Of a stretch of 63,867 nt of DNA, positions 33,962 to 43,129 are shown in pieces. Below the pieces are notes generated by a model. That model was not told the DNA's origin, made no database searches, and was given only the letters and a program-made list of their open reading frames with translations. The position numbers and the translations under genes were made by a program. The stretch comes from CAZBUB01 sp964494985 (GTDB lineage Bacteria > Desulfobacterota > Desulfovibrionia > Desulfovibrionales > Desulfothermaceae). How positions within the stretch are numbered: position 1 is the first letter of the stretch; every line of letters begins with the position of its first letter. The stretch covers positions 1 to 63,867 of the forward strand of contig CAZBUB010000009.1 in assembly GCA_964494985.1 (NCBI GenBank), written 5' to 3'.

Positions 33962-36586
33962 ATGTCCCAAGAATTCGAACATGGTGGAAATATCCATAAA
34001 CTGGCCAGGAACACTGGTCAAGCAACAGAGAATCTGCTGGATTTCTCTGCCAGCATCAACCCCTTGGGGCCGCCAGCCTGGCTCCAGGAAAGCCTGCCTG
34101 AGCTGACCAGGAAAGTGGTGCATTACCCTGATCCAGAGGCCCATGCCCTGCTTGAGGCTGCATCCAGTCGCTACGGTCTTCCCCGGTCCTGGTTCCTGGC
34201 AGCCAACGGCAGCACAGAAATTCTCTACCACCTGCCAAGGATGGGCCTATCCCTGCAGAAAGCCTTGATCCCGGTCCCGGCTTATGTGGACTATGAAAAG
34301 GTTTGCCGCCTGGCCGGCCTAAAGGTGGAATTTTTGGAACAAGACCCTGTCCAGGGCTTTGCCCTGCAGCCAGAAGAACTGGAAAAGAAGCTGCAAGAGC
34401 CCGCCCTGGTATTTTTGGCCCACCCCAATAATCCTACCGGCATCAGCCTGCCCCTGGCAGAAATCAAGGAGCTGATACAAAAACATCCCCAAAGCCTGTT
34501 CATCCTGGACGAGGCCTTTGCAGATTTTTTGCCTGAAGAAAAACGATTTTATTCTGATTTGCCTGCAAACGCTCTGGTATTGCTCTCCCTGACCAAGTTT
34601 TTCGCCATCCCCGGCTTGCGCTTGGGTTTGTCTGCAGGCCGACCTGAGCTCCAAAATCAGATACAAAATTTTCTGCCTCCCTGGTCAGTCAATTCCCTAT
34701 CCCAAGAGATTGGAGCACTGGCCTTGCAGGACAGGGAGTACCAGGAAAGGAGCAGGTCAGCAGCAAAGGAGTACAGGGGCCAGCTGCAGCAATGGCTCTC
34801 CAGGATCCCTGCTTTACAGGTTTTCCCAGCAGAGGCCAACTTTCTACTCTGCCACTTGCAAGATGGCAACATAACAGCAGCTCAGCTGCAGCAAAGACTC
34901 TTGCCTCAGGGTCTTTTGATCCGGGACTGCTCCAACTTTCGGGCCTTAGGAGCAAATTACTTCCGGATTGCTGTACGCAGCCCCCAGGAGAACCTGCAAC
35001 TGATCCAATGTTTGGAGCAGGTACTCATCGGGCAGGAATCGGCCTCTGGCCCCTCAGCTCCTGCCGTGCGAGCAAAAAACAGGCCCAGTCAGACCCCAGC
35101 CTTAATGCTCCAGGGCACCTCTTCTAACGCAGGGAAAAGCATCCTGGCCACTGCCCTGTGCCGGATCTTACTCCAGGATGGATTCAGACCCGCACCCTTC
35201 AAGGCCCAGAACATGTCCTTGAATTCCTTCGTAACCAAAGACGGCGGGGAGATGGGCAGGGCCCAGGTCCTGCAGGCCCAGGCTTGCAGGATGGATCCAG
35301 AAGTGCTCATGAATCCAGTCCTCCTTAAGCCCAACTCAGAGACCGGCTCCCAAGTTATCCTCATGGGCCGGGCGGTGCGCAACATGGATGTCCAAGACTA
35401 TATCCGCTACAAGCAGGAGATCAGAGAAAGCACCAGGCAGGCCTATGATCAGCTCGCAGACCGGGCCGGGGTTATGGTTCTGGAAGGAGCTGGCAGCCCG
35501 GCTGAGATCAATCTCAAGAGCCACGACCTGACCAACATGGCCATAGCCAAACATGCCGCAGCCCAAGTACTCCTGGTAGGAGATATTGATCGAGGTGGGG
35601 TATTCGCCTCCTTTGTGGGTACCATGGAGCTCTTGCAAAAATGGGAGCAGGACCTGCTCTGCGGGTTTGTAATCAACAAGTTCAGGGGCCAGAAAAAACT
35701 CCTGGATCCTGCCTTGGAATTCACCCTGCAGCGTACCAGCAGGCCTGTACTTGGGGTGGTGCCCTATATCCAGGGCCTGGGCCTGCCTGAGGAGGACTCT
35801 GTAAGCTTCAAGTCCGGCTGGGACAAAAATCAAACCCAGGGACGCACTGACTGTGTCCAGATTGCCTGTATAGATCTGCCCCACATATCCAATTTTACTG
35901 ATCTAGAAGCCTTGCTGCAGGAGCCTGATGTCAGCCTGCGCATCATAAAAGAGCCCCGGGAGCTCCAGAAAGACTTGGACCTGCTCATATTGCCCGGAAG
36001 CAAAAGTGTGCTCTCTGATCTCGAGTACCTGCGCAAAACAGGGCTCGACCAGGAGATAATCCAGCTAGCCAGGCAGGGTTCCACCCAAATACTGGGCATT
36101 TGCGGAGGCTTCCAAATGCTGGGCGAAAAAGTGACCGATCCCCTGCATGTGGAATCCAGCCAGGAGAGCTCCCCAGGCTTGGAGCTGCTGCCTGTGATTA
36201 CGGACATGGGCAAGGACAAGACCCTGACCCAGGCCAAAGGGCTGCACCTGGCATCAGGGGAAGAGGTCCGGGGCTACGAGATCCACCATGGCCAGACCAA
36301 AACCACCAGCTCTAAGGCTATAAACTCAGTGCAAAGTCACGATGGCAGACAGCTAGGCTACGGCCACGCCAAGCTTCCGATCTGGGGCACCTATCTGCAC
36401 GGTCTCTTTGATGCTGACGGATTCAGGCGCTGGCTTTTGGACAGCCTGCGCAGACAAAAGGGCCTGCATCCCTTAGGCAGCACCCAAACCAGCTACGATC
36501 TGGAGGAAAAGCTGGATCAGCTGGCGGACACTGTGCGCAGCAACCTGGACTTGAGCTACATCTATCGCAGGCTGGGGCTTGGCTGA
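33962..36586 (+). CDS. cobQ: CobD-CobQ fusion: threonine-phosphate decarboxylase and cobyric acid synthase
   Basis: 874 residues joining two cobalamin steps. Residues 1-~355 are a PLP aminotransferase-fold CobD-like domain (LLDFSASINPLGPP, HPNNPTG, Schiff-base Lys in LSLTKFFAIPGLRLG) that makes aminopropanol phosphate. After a ~20-residue linker, ~375-874 is CobQ/CbiP: P-loop GTSSNAGKS, KAQNMSLNS, and a class I glutaminase domain with Cys in LGICGGFQMLG and His in YEIHHG, amidating cobyrinate side chains. No frameshift is visible, so it is a genuine fusion. No cobalamin riboswitch is seen in the 130 bases upstream. Confidence 0.9.
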   Translation: MSQEFEHGGNIHKLARNTGQATENLLDFSASINPLGPPAWLQESLPELTRKVVHYPDPEAHALLEAASSRYGLPRSWFLAANGSTEILYHLPRMGLSLQKALIPVPAYVDYEKVCRLAGLKVEFLEQDPVQGFALQPEELEKKLQEPALVFLAHPNNPTGISLPLAEIKELIQKHPQSLFILDEAFADFLPEEKRFYSDLPANALVLLSLTKFFAIPGLRLGLSAGRPELQNQIQNFLPPWSVNSLSQEIGALALQDREYQERSRSAAKEYRGQLQQWLSRIPALQVFPAEANFLLCHLQDGNITAAQLQQRLLPQGLLIRDCSNFRALGANYFRIAVRSPQENLQLIQCLEQVLIGQESASGPSAPAVRAKNRPSQTPALMLQGTSSNAGKSILATALCRILLQDGFRPAPFKAQNMSLNSFVTKDGGEMGRAQVLQAQACRMDPEVLMNPVLLKPNSETGSQVILMGRAVRNMDVQDYIRYKQEIRESTRQAYDQLADRAGVMVLEGAGSPAEINLKSHDLTNMAIAKHAAAQVLLVGDIDRGGVFASFVGTMELLQKWEQDLLCGFVINKFRGQKKLLDPALEFTLQRTSRPVLGVVPYIQGLGLPEEDSVSFKSGWDKNQTQGRTDCVQIACIDLPHISNFTDLEALLQEPDVSLRIIKEPRELQKDLDLLILPGSKSVLSDLEYLRKTGLDQEIIQLARQGSTQILGICGGFQMLGEKVTDPLHVESSQESSPGLELLPVITDMGKDKTLTQAKGLHLASGEEVRGYEIHHGQTKTTSSKAINSVQSHDGRQLGYGHAKLPIWGTYLHGLFDADGFRRWLLDSLRRQKGLHPLGSTQTSYDLEEKLDQLADTVRSNLDLSYIYRRLGLG

Positions 36587-36628
36587 TATTTCTGCCCAGG
36601 CTGACCCTTTGCAGCCCTTGTAGGAGTA

Positions 36629-37912
36629 TTACAGCTTCTCCGCCATTTGGGCTAGGCTGCGGTCCAGGCCTTGTTGACGGGCCAGGGCATAAATATCCTG
36701 GAGATACTTCTGCACCGGCTCCAGCTCCTGCAGGCTCGATGTCAGCCTTCTTTTTTCTGTGTAGGCCCTGAATTCCTGCAACAGATCCAGGCAGGTGCTG
36801 TACGCAGGCCCTTTGGCAGGGGAATAGGCTGATTCCAGTTCACCCTCCACCTGCACAACATACCCCAGCTGAACCAGGACCTGCAAAGGCCTTTGTATCA
36901 AAGGCAGGGACAACCCCAACCCCTCGGCCAGCTCTCCTGCAGACATGGGACCTTTGCCAGCCTGGAAAGCCCTCACCAGGTGCAGCATAAGCCCCAATAC
37001 CAGCCTTTCCTTAAACTCCAGGCCAAATTCCTCCAGCCTGTTGCCTGCCAGCTGCCCCTTTCTTCTCTTCTCCAGGACAGCGCCCAGCTCTGCCCCAAAC
37101 AGGACGATTACCCAGCTGATATAGAGCCAGATCAAGAAAAGGGGCAGCTGGGAGAAGCTGCCGTAGATCGCATTATATTTGCTGACCCCAATTTGATAGG
37201 AGATAAAGGCCTTTTGGGCCAAATGCCAAAGTATCCCCGCCACAGCCGAGCCCAAAAGACAACCCATATTGCTGACCCTGGCATTGGGAACCAGCTTATA
37301 GATAAAGAAAAAGGCCAGCATGACCATAATGATGGGCAGATATTTCAAGAAAATCAGATAAATGTAGCTAAAAACACTGTAGGAAAGGATCATCTGAACC
37401 AGGGTGGTGCTCTGCAGCGAGGCTGAAAAGCTAAAGGCAGAGATGATAAGCAGCGGACAGACCAGGATCACCGAGAGATAGTCAGAGAACTTCCTAGCCA
37501 GGGTCCTTTCCTGGCTCACCCCCCAGATCGAATTCAAAGACTGCTCAATTCCACTTAGCAGAGTAAATACGGTAAGCAGTAGAAAGGCCACGCCCACTGC
37601 CCCCAGAGTGCTGACATTGGTCTGGTTGATGTAGGTGATGATCTGGTCCACCACCTCCTGCCTGCCTGCGCTGACCCTTAGCAAAAAATCCTTGATATAG
37701 GGGGTATTCTGGAAGCCAAAGCCTTTGGAGATAGCAAAAGCCACCGCCAGCAGAGGCACAATGGACAGGGCTGTGGCATAGGTCAAAGCCGAGGCCCTGA
37801 GCAGACACTGATCATCCCTAAAGTCTTGCCAGAGCTGCAGCAGCCAATCCCATAACCTGTTCAAGTAGACTTTTGCCTTTTGCAAAGACTCCTCCTTGGT
37901 GTATAGAAACAA
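36629..37912 (-). CDS. YihY/UPF0761 family membrane protein
   Basis: 427 residues. The N-terminal ~290 residues have six membrane helices with the family's ASALTYATALSIVPLLAVAF and the conserved GAVGVAFLL and ELGAVLE regions. The last ~120 residues look like a soluble winged-helix domain (AGELAEGLGLSLPLIQRPL). The family was once called RNase BN in error. Function is unknown, possibly envelope homeostasis. Confidence 0.85.
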   Translation of the reverse strand: MFLYTKEESLQKAKVYLNRLWDWLLQLWQDFRDDQCLLRASALTYATALSIVPLLAVAFAISKGFGFQNTPYIKDFLLRVSAGRQEVVDQIITYINQTNVSTLGAVGVAFLLLTVFTLLSGIEQSLNSIWGVSQERTLARKFSDYLSVILVCPLLIISAFSFSASLQSTTLVQMILSYSVFSYIYLIFLKYLPIIMVMLAFFFIYKLVPNARVSNMGCLLGSAVAGILWHLAQKAFISYQIGVSKYNAIYGSFSQLPLFLIWLYISWVIVLFGAELGAVLEKRRKGQLAGNRLEEFGLEFKERLVLGLMLHLVRAFQAGKGPMSAGELAEGLGLSLPLIQRPLQVLVQLGYVVQVEGELESAYSPAKGPAYSTCLDLLQEFRAYTEKRRLTSSLQELEPVQKYLQDIYALARQQGLDRSLAQMAEKL

Positions 37913-38037
37913 GACAGCATACTGAACTTGAAATTATCTAAAATTCCGCCTAAAAGCAATTTGCACAGGCAATGTCCGGCCCGTCATATTGCTTCAGGCT
38001 GGGCAAGCAGACTGCACACAACAATAAGGATAGGTAT

Positions 38038-38568
38038 ATGCGCAGCAAGTACATAATGACCGTCACCGGCCAGGATCGTCCGGGCATAGTTGCTGATGTC
38101 ACCCAGGCTTTGTTCGAGCTGGGCTGCAACCTGGAAGATTCCAGCATGACCAGGCTCTGGGACGAATTTGCCCTGATACTGCTCTTTTCTTGCCCAAGCC
38201 AGGACCAGGAATCCTACCTCAAGCAGGCCTTCGCCAGGCTGGAACAGGAAAAGGGACTGTGGACCTCTTTCAGGCCTTTGGAGTCCAAGCCCCCCAAAAT
38301 CCCCAAGGTCAGACAAAACAAGCATGTCTACATATCTTGCCTGGAGCAATGCGGGGTCTTGTACCGAGTCAGTACTCATCTCTACAGGCAGGGCATCAAC
38401 ATCATCCGTCTTGTATCCAGCCGGGATTTCTCCTCTGCAAGTGGACACATGCTCTACAATATTGACCTGGAGATCGAACTGCCCCCAAACCTGGGAAGCC
38501 AGGAGCTGGATCTGGAGATGCAGCGCCTGCAACAGGAACTTGGAGCAGAGATCAGGCTCGGAGAATAG
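38038..38568 (+). CDS. ACT-domain protein, GcvR-like
   Basis: 176 residues from ATG 38038, which has AAGGATAGG just upstream (the longer frame from 37972 lacks one). Two ACT domains: the first begins YIMTVTGQDRPGIVADVTQ, the second KHVYISCLEQCGVLYRVS. This is the architecture of GcvR, the glycine-cleavage regulator, but no gcv genes are nearby, so the ligand and target are open. It is followed by alr with only four bases between stop and start. Confidence 0.75.
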   Translation: MRSKYIMTVTGQDRPGIVADVTQALFELGCNLEDSSMTRLWDEFALILLFSCPSQDQESYLKQAFARLEQEKGLWTSFRPLESKPPKIPKVRQNKHVYISCLEQCGVLYRVSTHLYRQGINIIRLVSSRDFSSASGHMLYNIDLEIELPPNLGSQELDLEMQRLQQELGAEIRLGE

Positions 38569-38572
38569 GGTT

Positions 38573-39718
38573 TTGCATATAAAGCATCCCCTGTGGGCAG
38601 AGATAGACCTTCTGGCCATAGCCCACAACTGCAGGCAAATAATTGGCCATATCCATGAAGGTACCGGGGTCATGGCCGTGGTCAAGGCAGATGGCTATGG
38701 GCATGGGGCGGTGGAGGTAGCCAGAACCGCCTTGGAAAATGGTGCTGATCAGCTGGCTGTGGCCAGGCTGCAAGAGGCTCTAAAGCTTAGACAGGCAGGG
38801 ATAAAGGCCAAAATTTTGATTCTGGGCTGGACCAGTGCCCAGGATATCCGGCATCTGCTGGAGCAGAACCTGACCCAAAGCATCTTTGATTTGGAACAGG
38901 CCAGGGAGCTTTCCCAGGCAGCCCAGGCCAAAAGACAAAGTCTCAAGTGCCATCTCAAGCTGGACACTGGCATGGGCAGGTTAGGGCTGCCCGCCCAGGA
39001 TGCAGGGACCAAAAAGGAGCTCAGACCAGAGCTGCTTCAGGCAATCCAGGAAATCTACCAGATGCCCGGGCTGGATGTGCAAGGTGTGTACACCCACCTG
39101 GCCCAGGCAGACAACCCTGATGCCAGCCACAGCCAAAACCAGCTGGCCTGTCTGCAGGCGGTGCTCACAAAAATGCGCCTGCTGGGCCTGCAGCCAGGAA
39201 TTTGCCATGCAGCCAACAGCGCAGGTGTGCTCAACCTGCGCCAATCCCATCTGGATCTGGTCCGTCCCGGACTTATCCTCTATGGCCTCTACCCGGAGCG
39301 AAACATAGCCAGCCTTAAGCTTTGCCAAGCCATGCACCTTAAGGCCAGAATCATTCAAGTCCGAGAGCTCCAGCCAGGAGACACTGTAAGCTACGGATCC
39401 ACCTTTGTAGCCAGGGAGAGAGCCCGCATAGCCACTGTACCTATAGGCTATGCTGACGGCTATCCCAGGATCCTGTCCAACCAGGGCCAGATGCTTGTCA
39501 AAGGCCAGAGGGCCAAAGTGGCAGGCCGAGTCTGCATGGATCTGACCATGCTGGATGTAAGCCGTATTCCAGGCGTAGAGGCAGGGGATGAGGTCCTCAT
39601 CTTGGGCCAGCAACAAGGCCAGGGTATCCGGGCGGAAGAGCTGGGCAGCCTCAGCTGCAGCATCAACTACGAGATAGTCTCCCGACTGGGCTCCAGGGTG
39701 CCCAGGATTTATATCTAA
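38573..39718 (+). CDS. alr: Alanine racemase
   Basis: 381 residues, PLP enzyme supplying D-alanine for peptidoglycan. Seen: PLP Lys in VVKADGYGHGA (residue ~36), catalytic Tyr region in VPIGYADGYPR, and CMDLTMLDVS. The open frame runs back to 38324 inside the preceding gene, but the family starts near WAEIDLLAI. TTG 38573 with GGAGAATAGGG upstream is the likely start. It is coupled to the ACT-domain gene. Confidence 0.93.
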   Translation: MHIKHPLWAEIDLLAIAHNCRQIIGHIHEGTGVMAVVKADGYGHGAVEVARTALENGADQLAVARLQEALKLRQAGIKAKILILGWTSAQDIRHLLEQNLTQSIFDLEQARELSQAAQAKRQSLKCHLKLDTGMGRLGLPAQDAGTKKELRPELLQAIQEIYQMPGLDVQGVYTHLAQADNPDASHSQNQLACLQAVLTKMRLLGLQPGICHAANSAGVLNLRQSHLDLVRPGLILYGLYPERNIASLKLCQAMHLKARIIQVRELQPGDTVSYGSTFVARERARIATVPIGYADGYPRILSNQGQMLVKGQRAKVAGRVCMDLTMLDVSRIPGVEAGDEVLILGQQQGQGIRAEELGSLSCSINYEIVSRLGSRVPRIYI

Positions 39719-39760
39719 AGCGCCGGCTGGGATAATTTTTCTTCCCGAAACCAGGCCGAG

Positions 39761-39946
39761 CTATCCAACCCCCTGCCCAGTGCTGTCCTGCTCTTTCCAG
39801 CGCAGTACCCTTACCTTTTGATCGTGGGCGTCAAACCATCCTGATCCTGACCAATAGGCCTTGAACAGACCCTGCCTCTCAGGGGAATAGCAAACCACAA
39901 ACAAGTTTTCCCTTGGCTTGACCAGCTCCGCATCCATCCAGCTCAT
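39761..39946 (-). CDS. Small hypothetical protein (61 aa)
   Basis: 61 residues, rich in aromatic residues (WMDAEL, YWSGSGWFDAH, VRVLRWKE), somewhat like the short DUF551 type in which a Trp/Phe-rich strand ends in a V-x-x-W motif. Its ATG directly follows the TAA of the phosphatase gene and uses that gene's GGGGGAG end as ribosome-binding site, so the two are translationally coupled. This supports it being real. Function unknown. Confidence 0.6.
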   Translation of the reverse strand: MSWMDAELVKPRENLFVVCYSPERQGLFKAYWSGSGWFDAHDQKVRVLRWKEQDSTGQGVG

Positions 39947-41986
39947 TTACTCCCCCTCAGGCTGATACTTAATGGCTACCAAGGTCACATCATCCTCCTG
40001 GCTGGTTCGACCCCGGAACTGTTCCAGGCTCTGAACTAGAGTAGCCAATATTTCCTTAGTGCTCTTGTGAGCATGGCTGCGCAGGATCCTTTCCACCCGC
40101 TCCCTGCCGAACATCTCCCGGTGCTGATTCCTGGTTTCTCTGATCCCGTCTGTGCCCAAAAGGATAATATCCCCTTCCTGCAGCTGTATAGGCCCTGCCT
40201 GGACATGTTTCGCCTGCTTGGAAATACCCAGGGGCATGCCAGTACTGGGCAGCTCTACTATTCTGCCGATTTTCTGCTGCAACCAGAGCCCAGGCTCGTG
40301 CCCTGCCGAATTCCAGGTCAAGGTATTGTTCTGTGCATCCAGCAGGCCGTAGAACAGGGTCAAAAAGCGTCCATCTCCAGTATCTCGGATCAAATGCTCA
40401 TTGAGCATCTCAAAAAGATTGCCCAGATCAAAGCTGAATCTAGCAGCATGGGAACGAATAACCCCCCGGGCAGAGGCCATAAGCAGGGCTACGCCCAAGC
40501 CATGTCCACTGACATCCCCTACAGCAATCCCTAGTTTCTCCTGACCCGCGTTCTCCAGCTCAATGAAATCATAGTAGTCCCCGCCTGTCTCGTCAGAGTA
40601 CACGCTTCTGCCACAGATGTCATAGTCTCTTAGCCTGGGGGCCTGTTTTGGCAGCAGATACTGCTGGGTCTCCCTGGCTACAGCCAGGGCATGGCGCATC
40701 CGTTCATTTTCCTGCAAACGCCAGCTCATGTCGTTGAAGGTATTCCCCAATTCCTGCAGCTCATCCCCTGAGGAGATCTTGACCCTGGAGTTGAAATTTC
40801 CTCTGGCTAGAGCGTTTGCTGTTTCAGCGAGTTTCATCACCGGCCTGATAACCGTCCTGGCGCTGAATAGAGCCAATAGGGTGGAGAGCACTAATGCTCC
40901 GAGCAAGGAACCTATGGTCAGCTTAAGCCATTTATTGGTTTTTTCCTCTACTTGATCCTTTACCAGCAAAGCCTGGGCAAAGATACGCTCTTTAGGCAGC
41001 ATAAGCATAGGAAAGGGCTCTCCAGGCTTATGGCCACCATAAGCAAACAACATCTCCCGATCTTGCATCTGCACCCTGCTAACCCCAGGATAGCCCTGGG
41101 CAAGTTTTTGCAGCAAAGGCTGCAGGGAGTGCATTTGCTCCATATCCAGGTACCTTTCCTGCTTTTCCGGATGCCCCCTGACCATGCTGCTGTGTCTCTG
41201 AAATCTCTTGTAAGCCATGATGCGCAGCCTGCCTTGCTTGCTCTTGTCTTGCTGCCAAAAAAGCAATGCAAGCTGGGCCTGCTCCTCCCAAATCCTCGGC
41301 GGCTGCCAGGTTTGCAAAATATTCTCGAGGCTCACATGAAGTGCAGTAACCCCGGCAAAGGTACCATCAGGCCCAAAAACAGGAGCAGCAGCAACCTGTG
41401 TAAATCTGTCTTCATCTGGATGCTGGACAACTTGCCAAACCAGCCTGCCCTCCTGCTTGACACGTTGATACCAGGGCTGCTCCTGTATGCTGTAGCTCCC
41501 ACCCAGGCCATTTTTAGCAGAAGACAAGACCTGCAGACCATTTTCCAGACCGGTGCTCTGTTGGTAAATCAACTCTGGATGACACTGCTGGATAAACAAG
41601 TAGCTCTCCTGCAACTCTGTCAACGCAGCAAAAGACCACATGCTGCTTTCCTGCATGGGCCCTGGCAAGGCTGAGGCCGTAGGTACCTGATCTTGTCCAG
41701 ACAACTCTTCTACTGCCAGGGAGCTTTGTAGAAGCCTTTCCACTTCTTTCACCTGCAACCTCAAAGCAGTCTCTAAAGACTTTTTCTTGATCTCCAAAAG
41801 CCTGGTGTAATCGTTAACAGACTTTTGCAGGAATTCCTTTTCCCTGGTGGTCAAGATCTCCTGGGTGGACATAGCCAGCTCACTGGCCATCCTGTGCATA
41901 GTAACATAGTGCAGCACACTTAAGACCAGCAAAGGCAAAAGTGCACCGCAGATAAAAAGCAGGGAAAGTCTTTTCCTGATTCTCAT
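39947..41986 (-). CDS. Membrane SpoIIE/RsbU-type serine phosphatase with HAMP
   Basis: 679 residues. N-terminal helix (~8-30), periplasmic Cache-like sensor (~40-330), second helix (~345-365, TIGSLLGALVLSTLLALF), HAMP domain (PVMKLAETANALARGNFNS), and a PP2C-type phosphatase domain (GGDYYDFIELE, VGDVSGHGLGVALLMAS, LLGTDGIRE) with the metal Asp residues present. It probably controls an anti-sigma-antagonist partner that is not visible here. The sensor ligand is unknown. Confidence 0.9.
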   Translation of the reverse strand: MRIRKRLSLLFICGALLPLLVLSVLHYVTMHRMASELAMSTQEILTTREKEFLQKSVNDYTRLLEIKKKSLETALRLQVKEVERLLQSSLAVEELSGQDQVPTASALPGPMQESSMWSFAALTELQESYLFIQQCHPELIYQQSTGLENGLQVLSSAKNGLGGSYSIQEQPWYQRVKQEGRLVWQVVQHPDEDRFTQVAAAPVFGPDGTFAGVTALHVSLENILQTWQPPRIWEEQAQLALLFWQQDKSKQGRLRIMAYKRFQRHSSMVRGHPEKQERYLDMEQMHSLQPLLQKLAQGYPGVSRVQMQDREMLFAYGGHKPGEPFPMLMLPKERIFAQALLVKDQVEEKTNKWLKLTIGSLLGALVLSTLLALFSARTVIRPVMKLAETANALARGNFNSRVKISSGDELQELGNTFNDMSWRLQENERMRHALAVARETQQYLLPKQAPRLRDYDICGRSVYSDETGGDYYDFIELENAGQEKLGIAVGDVSGHGLGVALLMASARGVIRSHAARFSFDLGNLFEMLNEHLIRDTGDGRFLTLFYGLLDAQNNTLTWNSAGHEPGLWLQQKIGRIVELPSTGMPLGISKQAKHVQAGPIQLQEGDIILLGTDGIRETRNQHREMFGRERVERILRSHAHKSTKEILATLVQSLEQFRGRTSQEDDVTLVAIKYQPEGE

Positions 41987-42089
41987 GCCTAAATTTCTTC
42001 CTGTTCGACCCTAGCAGCTGTTCTTGCAGCTAAATGCTACCACGCATCTCAAAAGGGCTACTCCTTGATCCTGCATACAGCTTCCTAGC

Positions 42090-42137
42090 TTCAAAGACAA
42101 GAGCCCGGCCTCTAAGGGCCGGGCTCTTGTCTTTGAA
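42090..42137. terminator. Terminator hairpin downstream of the opu operon
   Basis: A perfect 21-bp inverted repeat (42090-42110 with 42117-42137) around the loop TCTAAG. The core GAGCCCGGCC/GGCCGGGCTC is flanked by A-rich and T-rich tracts that extend the stem, giving a bidirectional look. It lies about 40 bases past the opuAC stop. Confidence 0.8.
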
Positions 42138-42178
42138 CAGGCAGCTTACCTGCCTGTCTTATCCTTGCAGTCCCGGGA

Positions 42179-43072
42179 TTAATCCAGTTCGCCGGTTATC
42201 CAGTAGTTAATCCGCTCTGGATTGTTTTCCATGTACTTATCTATAGCCTCATCATAGGAAGATTCCCTGGCCTGATACATCATCTCCTGCAGTTCATCCA
42301 AGGGGATATAAAACCTGGTAAAGAACTCATACACCTCATAGGGCACGTCCTGATAGAAATCGCTCCTGGCCATGGCATGGATCTTTTCCTTGCCGCCCAG
42401 CACGCCCTCGGGATCTTCCAAGTAGCGCAGATCCCAGGCTGCGAACTTCCAGTGCGGGCTCCAGCCGGTAGCCACAATCCATTCCTCCCGGCGCTCTGCC
42501 CTGGAGATAGCTGAGGTCATGCCGGCTCCGCTGGAGGAGACTAGATTGTAATCATCCAAACCATACTCTTTCAAGGCCTTCTCAGAGGCTTTCATCAAGC
42601 CTGCTCCAGGATCGATGCCGGTAATCTCCTTGCCCACCTTCTTGGCCACTTCCGAATCCTTGAGGTCCTCAATGGAGGAAAGCTCGTCCTCTGGCACATA
42701 ATCAGGCACCACCCAGCCCAGTCTGGCCCGGGTATATATGGGACCCAGATTGTCCAGATCCTCCACATATTTGTCCCAGTAGTCCTGGTGGGTCACAGGC
42801 AGCCAGGACATGAGCATGATGTCTATGTCCCCGCCTTTCAGGCCCTGATACTGCACACCAATGTCAGCTTGGACCAGCTCCACCTCGTAGTCCATCTTTT
42901 CCTCCAGGATCTCCTGGGCCAGCTTGGTCACTGCTTCTGCATCAGACCAGGATGTCCAACCGATCTTAATAGGTTTGTCGTATTCCTCAGCCTGGGCCAG
43001 GGGAACAACGAACAAGCCCAGTAGCGCCAAAACACCCAATGTTAAACTTAGCTTACCCATCTTTCGGAACAT
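42179..43072 (-). CDS. opuAC: Glycine betaine/proline ABC transporter substrate-binding protein
   Basis: 297 residues. Signal peptide (~1-28, cleavage after AQA). An OpuAC-type domain follows: IGWTSWSDAEAVTKLAQEIL, MLMSWLPVTHQDYWDKY and TGWSPHWKFAAWDLRYLEDP carry the Trp residues that form the aromatic cage for quaternary ammonium ligands. It is the last gene of the transporter operon and delivers compatible solutes to the permease. Confidence 0.9.
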   Translation of the reverse strand: MFRKMGKLSLTLGVLALLGLFVVPLAQAEEYDKPIKIGWTSWSDAEAVTKLAQEILEEKMDYEVELVQADIGVQYQGLKGGDIDIMLMSWLPVTHQDYWDKYVEDLDNLGPIYTRARLGWVVPDYVPEDELSSIEDLKDSEVAKKVGKEITGIDPGAGLMKASEKALKEYGLDDYNLVSSSGAGMTSAISRAERREEWIVATGWSPHWKFAAWDLRYLEDPEGVLGGKEKIHAMARSDFYQDVPYEVYEFFTRFYIPLDELQEMMYQARESSYDEAIDKYMENNPERINYWITGELD

Positions 43073-43129
43073 AACTCCTCCTTATTTGTTTATGGAGTTA
43101 AAGAAAAAAGGATGACTAGACCCATACAT

